A stretch of DNA of 64,000 bases. It comes from an uncultured Rhodospirillaceae bacterium. Its GTDB lineage: Bacteria > Pseudomonadota > Alphaproteobacteria > Azospirillales > Azospirillaceae. Location of the stretch: assembly GCA_937927415.1 (NCBI GenBank), contig CALBDS010000003.1, positions 372,001-436,000 on the forward strand. Direction: 5' to 3'. The notes under the pieces are model-generated. The model was not told the DNA's origin, did not search any database, and saw only the letters and a program-made list of their open reading frames with translations. How positions within the stretch are numbered: position 1 is the first letter of the stretch; each line of letters starts with the position of its first letter. Both the position numbers and the translations under genes were made by a program. This document shows positions 60,987-64,000 of the stretch, piece after piece.

Positions 60987-61070
60987 CAGCGACAGCTCCG
61001 GCGGGGCAAGTGGGTAGGGGGCGGATAAGGAGCGGCCGCCGCGGACGGAGCCGTGGCGGCCGGCCGGAGG

Positions 61071-62780
61071 TCAGGCGGTGCGGACACGACCGAGGAAGCT
61101 GTCAACGCGCTCGCGCATCAGGCGGGCCTGACTGTCGAGGTTGGCGGTGGATTCCTCGAACTGCGTCGCCTGCTCGCCCGTGGTCACTGCGGCGTTCATG
61201 ACCTTGGTGATCGACACCGACACGTTCTGCGTACCGGCTGCCACCTGCTGGACGGAGCGGGCAATCTCGCTGGTCGCCGCGTCCTGCTCCTCCACCGCCG
61301 AGGCAATCGACGTCGAGATTTCGCTGATCGCGTTGATCGTCTTGCTGATGTCCTCAATGGCGTGGACCACATTGCCGGTCGCTTCCTGGATGGCGCTGAT
61401 CTGGGATGTGATCTCCTCGGTCGCCTTGGCGGTCTGGTTGGCAAGGCTCTTGACCTCGCCGGCGACGACCGCGAAGCCCTTGCCGGCCTCCCCGGCGCGC
61501 GCCGCCTCGATCGTTGCGTTGAGCGCCAAAAGGTTGGTCTGGCTGGCGATCATGGTGATGAGCTTGACCACCTCGCCGATGCGTCCGGCGGCAGACGCCA
61601 GCCCCTGGACGATGGTGCCGGTCTGCTCGGTGTCCGTGATGGCGCGCTGCACGACATTGCGCGAGCGCGATACCTGGTGGCCGATCTCGTGGCTCGATGT
61701 TGACAGCTGTTCGGCGGCGGCGGCGACGGTCTGGACGTTGGCCGAGGTCTCCTCCGATGCCGCGGCAGCCGAATGGGACACCTTGTCGGTCTCCTCGGCG
61801 GTGCGGCGCATGACGATGGCGACGTTGCGCATGTCCTTGCTCGACCCGATCAGCCGATCGACCACCTCGCCGACGGTCTGCTCGAAGTCGTCGGCCAGTG
61901 CGATCAGGGTTCTGCGGCGGGCTTCGGCCCCTTCGGCGCGTTCCCGGGCGAGCCGCTGATCCGCCTCGCGGGCGTCGCGGGCGGTGTCGCGGAACACCTC
62001 CAGCGAGCGCGCCATCAGCGCGATCTCGTCGCCGCGGTCGGTGTACGGGATGTTCACCGTCAGGTTTCCGCCCGCCAGCGTGCTCATCGCGTGCTGGAGG
62101 TGGGACAACGGGCGGCTGACCGTCCGCATCAGCAGGACCACCAGCAGTCCCAGCACCACGCCGAGCACGACGACCGCCGCCCCGCCGGCCGATAACGCCG
62201 ACTTCTTGGCCTCGTCGAGGATGACGTCGCGGTTCCACACCGCAACCAGCGTGCCGACCCGCTGGTTGTCCTTGCCCGACGTGACCGGCGCGATCACCAG
62301 CATGCCGCCGGGGACATCGTTGACGGCGGAGGTCGTGGCCTGAACGGCGCGCGCCGCCAGGTCAGGCACCACCGAGAACGAAAAACCGGCGGCAAACGGG
62401 GCGACGTATTCGGTGATGGCGTTGCCGTCCTTGTCGAGGATGCGCAACGCGGAAAGGCTGCGGTCCTCGCTCGACGACAGCACCTCGTGAGCGTTCTGAA
62501 GTGCTGCGTCCTGCTTGAACTTGACCGCGGCCGACACCTGGGTGGCCAGCATCTCCGTGGCCTTGCGCTGGAACCCGCCGGCCATCTTGATCATACCGTC
62601 AACCTGATTGACGGTGGCTGTCGCGATGATGACGGCCGTGCCGAGGATGATGGGCAGCGCAACGCTGACGACGATCTTGCGGCCGATGGTCCACCATGAA
62701 CCGCCGCCGTTGCGCGCATCGGGGGCCGCGGGAGAAAAGCCGACGCCGGCGGCCGGCATAACCGAACTGGTGTGCATCAT
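61071..62780 (-). CDS. Methyl-accepting chemotaxis protein
   Basis: A 569-residue chemoreceptor. An N-terminal cytoplasmic tail of about 35 residues precedes the first membrane helix (KIVVSVALPIILGTAVIIAT). The periplasmic domain spans about 130 residues and has a single-Cache-like ILDKDGNAITEYVAPF segment. The second helix is followed by HAMP (RPLSHLQHAMSTLAGGNLTV). The signalling tip is IASQTNLLALNATIEAARAG with GKGFAVVAGEVKSLA. No C-terminal pentapeptide. I start at the ATG at 62780 with GGAG six bases upstream; a TTG at 62792 is in frame. The orphan binding protein encoded upstream could present its ligand to this receptor. Confidence 0.9.
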   Translation of the reverse strand: MMHTSSVMPAAGVGFSPAAPDARNGGGSWWTIGRKIVVSVALPIILGTAVIIATATVNQVDGMIKMAGGFQRKATEMLATQVSAAVKFKQDAALQNAHEVLSSSEDRSLSALRILDKDGNAITEYVAPFAAGFSFSVVPDLAARAVQATTSAVNDVPGGMLVIAPVTSGKDNQRVGTLVAVWNRDVILDEAKKSALSAGGAAVVVLGVVLGLLVVLLMRTVSRPLSHLQHAMSTLAGGNLTVNIPYTDRGDEIALMARSLEVFRDTARDAREADQRLARERAEGAEARRRTLIALADDFEQTVGEVVDRLIGSSKDMRNVAIVMRRTAEETDKVSHSAAAASEETSANVQTVAAAAEQLSTSSHEIGHQVSRSRNVVQRAITDTEQTGTIVQGLASAAGRIGEVVKLITMIASQTNLLALNATIEAARAGEAGKGFAVVAGEVKSLANQTAKATEEITSQISAIQEATGNVVHAIEDISKTINAISEISTSIASAVEEQDAATSEIARSVQQVAAGTQNVSVSITKVMNAAVTTGEQATQFEESTANLDSQARLMRERVDSFLGRVRTA

Positions 62781-62918
62781 AAGAGACTCCAAAGGCGCTG
62801 GCGCCAGATCCTCATTCGGGAGGTCTATCGGTGTGAGGGCCGCCGACGCCGGTCAGCCCCCCCCGGCTTCCACCACCGGCCCGACCGCCACACCGTTCGG
62901 CGGCCGACACACCACCGT

Positions 62919-63860
62919 TCATTCGATGACCTTGGCCGCGTTCAGGATGTCGAGCGGCACCTGGACGCCGAGTGCCGCGGCAGTTTTCATGTTGAGCACC
63001 AGCGTCGGCGTGGTGTCGAGCTTGATCGGGATGTTGGCCGGCGCCTTCCCATTCACCACCACCTCGACGATCGAGTCGGCCAGCATGGTGCCAAGCTCGC
63101 TCAGGTTCACCACCAAACCCGCCAGCGAACCCTTGTTCACCGCGCCCTCGTTGAGCGCCATCACCGGGATCTTGCCGGCGGCTGCGACCATCTCGGCGGT
63201 GCTGTCGATGAGCACGCCCTGGTTGCCCTGGACGATGAAATCCCCTTTGACCGCGCCCGACTTGATGGCCTCGACCGCGGCGGCGGCGTTGTCGACGGAC
63301 ACGATGGTGCAGGTGAACTTCGACTTCTCGCACGCCTTGCGCATCTCGCCTTCGTCGATGGCCGAGCCGGGATGCCCCTTGTGCGTGATCAACGTCAGGC
63401 TCTTGGCGTTCGGCAACACTTCGAGGAAGCTTTGCAGCACCGTGTCCATCGGCGTGAAGTACGACACGCCGGTAATGTTGCCTCCCGGTTTTTCCAGGCT
63501 GTCCACGGTACCGTAGTAAACAAGGTTGTTGACCCCGCCGACAAAGGTCGGAATGACGGGCTTGTTCTTGGTGAGCCAGGATGCAGCGGAATCCCGCAGA
63601 AGAATTTGTGCCTTCTTTTCGGCCTGGAACCGCTGTGATGCGGCCGCCAGATCATCGATGGAAGCGAGTTCGGGAAGCACTTCAATGCTGATGTTGGGCG
63701 CCGTCTTTTCCAGGCGGGCCTTGGCTGCATTGAACAGAGTCGTCGTCGCACCGGACTTCTGCACCCAGGCGGCGCCGATCGCAATTTTATCCTGGGCCAC
63801 CGCAACCGACGTACCCAGAAGGATGATTGCGCTTACAGCAAAGGCTGCCGCACGCTTCAT
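62919..63860 (-). CDS. ABC-transporter-type substrate-binding protein (PF04392/TrpX-like), orphan
   Basis: A 313-residue exported protein. The signal peptide ends near SVAVA before QDKIAIGAAWVQKSG. The type-I binding fold of the TrpX/YtrF-like family is seen in VIPTFVGGVNNLV, then KPGGNITGVSYFTPMD, VLPNAKSLTLITHKGHPGSA and VPLDILNAAKVIE. AAAGGAG lies before the ATG at 63860. No permease or ATPase gene follows; the next gene, 138 bases on, is a chemoreceptor. It may therefore serve sensing more than transport, or its permease may lie beyond the window. Confidence 0.87.
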   Translation of the reverse strand: MKRAAAFAVSAIILLGTSVAVAQDKIAIGAAWVQKSGATTTLFNAAKARLEKTAPNISIEVLPELASIDDLAAASQRFQAEKKAQILLRDSAASWLTKNKPVIPTFVGGVNNLVYYGTVDSLEKPGGNITGVSYFTPMDTVLQSFLEVLPNAKSLTLITHKGHPGSAIDEGEMRKACEKSKFTCTIVSVDNAAAAVEAIKSGAVKGDFIVQGNQGVLIDSTAEMVAAAGKIPVMALNEGAVNKGSLAGLVVNLSELGTMLADSIVEVVVNGKAPANIPIKLDTTPTLVLNMKTAAALGVQVPLDILNAAKVIE

Positions 63861-64000
63861 GGCATCCACTCCTTTTTGTATCAACAAGTTCGATCATTAG
63901 TTTTGGGATGGAAAGACTGCCACAGAACCAACCGGCAGTGTAGTCATATTGCACAAACTGCGATATTAAAGCGCAGCCATCCTGACGTTTCCTATTTTTT
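63861..64000. other. AT-rich region upstream of the orphan binding-protein gene
   Basis: The 140 bases before the minus-strand ATG are AT-richer than the rest and should hold the promoter of the binding-protein/chemoreceptor/response-regulator group. A ribosome site AAGGAG is clear. I see no confident -35/-10 pair and no gene up to the window edge. Confidence 0.45.

Noticed and set aside
1..64000. tRNA, rRNA, CRISPR arrays, prophage or conjugative genes
   Set aside because: I looked for clover-leaf segments, regularly spaced direct repeats and phage or transfer protein motifs on both strands and saw none.

Overview
The window is GC-rich (near 70%) and almost fully coding. It fits an alphaproteobacterium of the Rhodospirillales, most likely Azospirillum or a close relative. 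The clues are a trpG-trpD-trpC cluster without adjacent trpE, followed by moaC, moeA and lexA; a GTTC-N7-GTTC LexA box; and a neighbouring block of ETF-QO, uracil-DNA glycosylase, lytic transglycosylase and moaB. The genus assignment is inference. I saw no tRNA, rRNA or CRISPR array.

Positions 1-28650 look like core chromosome. Penicillin-binding protein 1C (cut by the window edge) and a periplasmic alpha-2-macroglobulin come first, then a LysR regulator, a YbaK deacylase, a PAP2 phosphatase and an M20 peptidase. Next is lexA with its SOS box, moeA, a GNAT-MoaC fusion, four consecutive hairpins, and trpC-trpD-trpG. A copper-responsive group follows (CueR operator, cueR, a DUF610 deacetylase-like gene, copZ). 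HutG, IspE, a TPR protein, a kinase-like protein, MoaB, a soluble lytic transglycosylase, a family-4 uracil-DNA glycosylase and ETF-QO complete this part.

Positions 28756-41845 hold a complete meta-cleavage operon of the mhp (3-hydroxyphenylpropionate) type. It has an MhpR-like IclR activator and a well-placed MhpR-type operator and sigma70-like promoter. MhpB, MhpC, MhpD, MhpE and MhpF are all present. The ring hydroxylase is a two-component acyl-CoA-dehydrogenase-fold enzyme plus flavin reductase instead of MhpA, and uptake is by a Liv-type ABC transporter instead of MhpT. A hemerythrin-like protein is embedded in the operon. A chemoreceptor lies convergent to its end.

Positions 44142-53665 hold a 2-aminoethylphosphonate (AEP) system: binding protein, ATPase, a double-length permease, a LysR regulator, PhnW, PhnX, an FAD-dependent oxidase and a class-III-aminotransferase-fold enzyme resembling PbfA, the lyase for hydroxylated AEP. 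An IS3-family remnant with a roughly 234-bp internally deleted IS30-type element nested in it (53675-54444) ends this block.

Positions 54461-63860 form a minus-strand run of six genes: an orphan ABC binding protein, a chemoreceptor, an HD-GYP response regulator with Glu at the phospho-acceptor position, an MFS carrier with two N-terminal sensor-like domains, a CaiB/BaiF CoA-transferase and a short citryl-CoA-lyase-type enzyme. I know of no described system with this make-up. It is the best candidate for something new here: possibly sensing, uptake and CoA-dependent cleavage of an organic acid.
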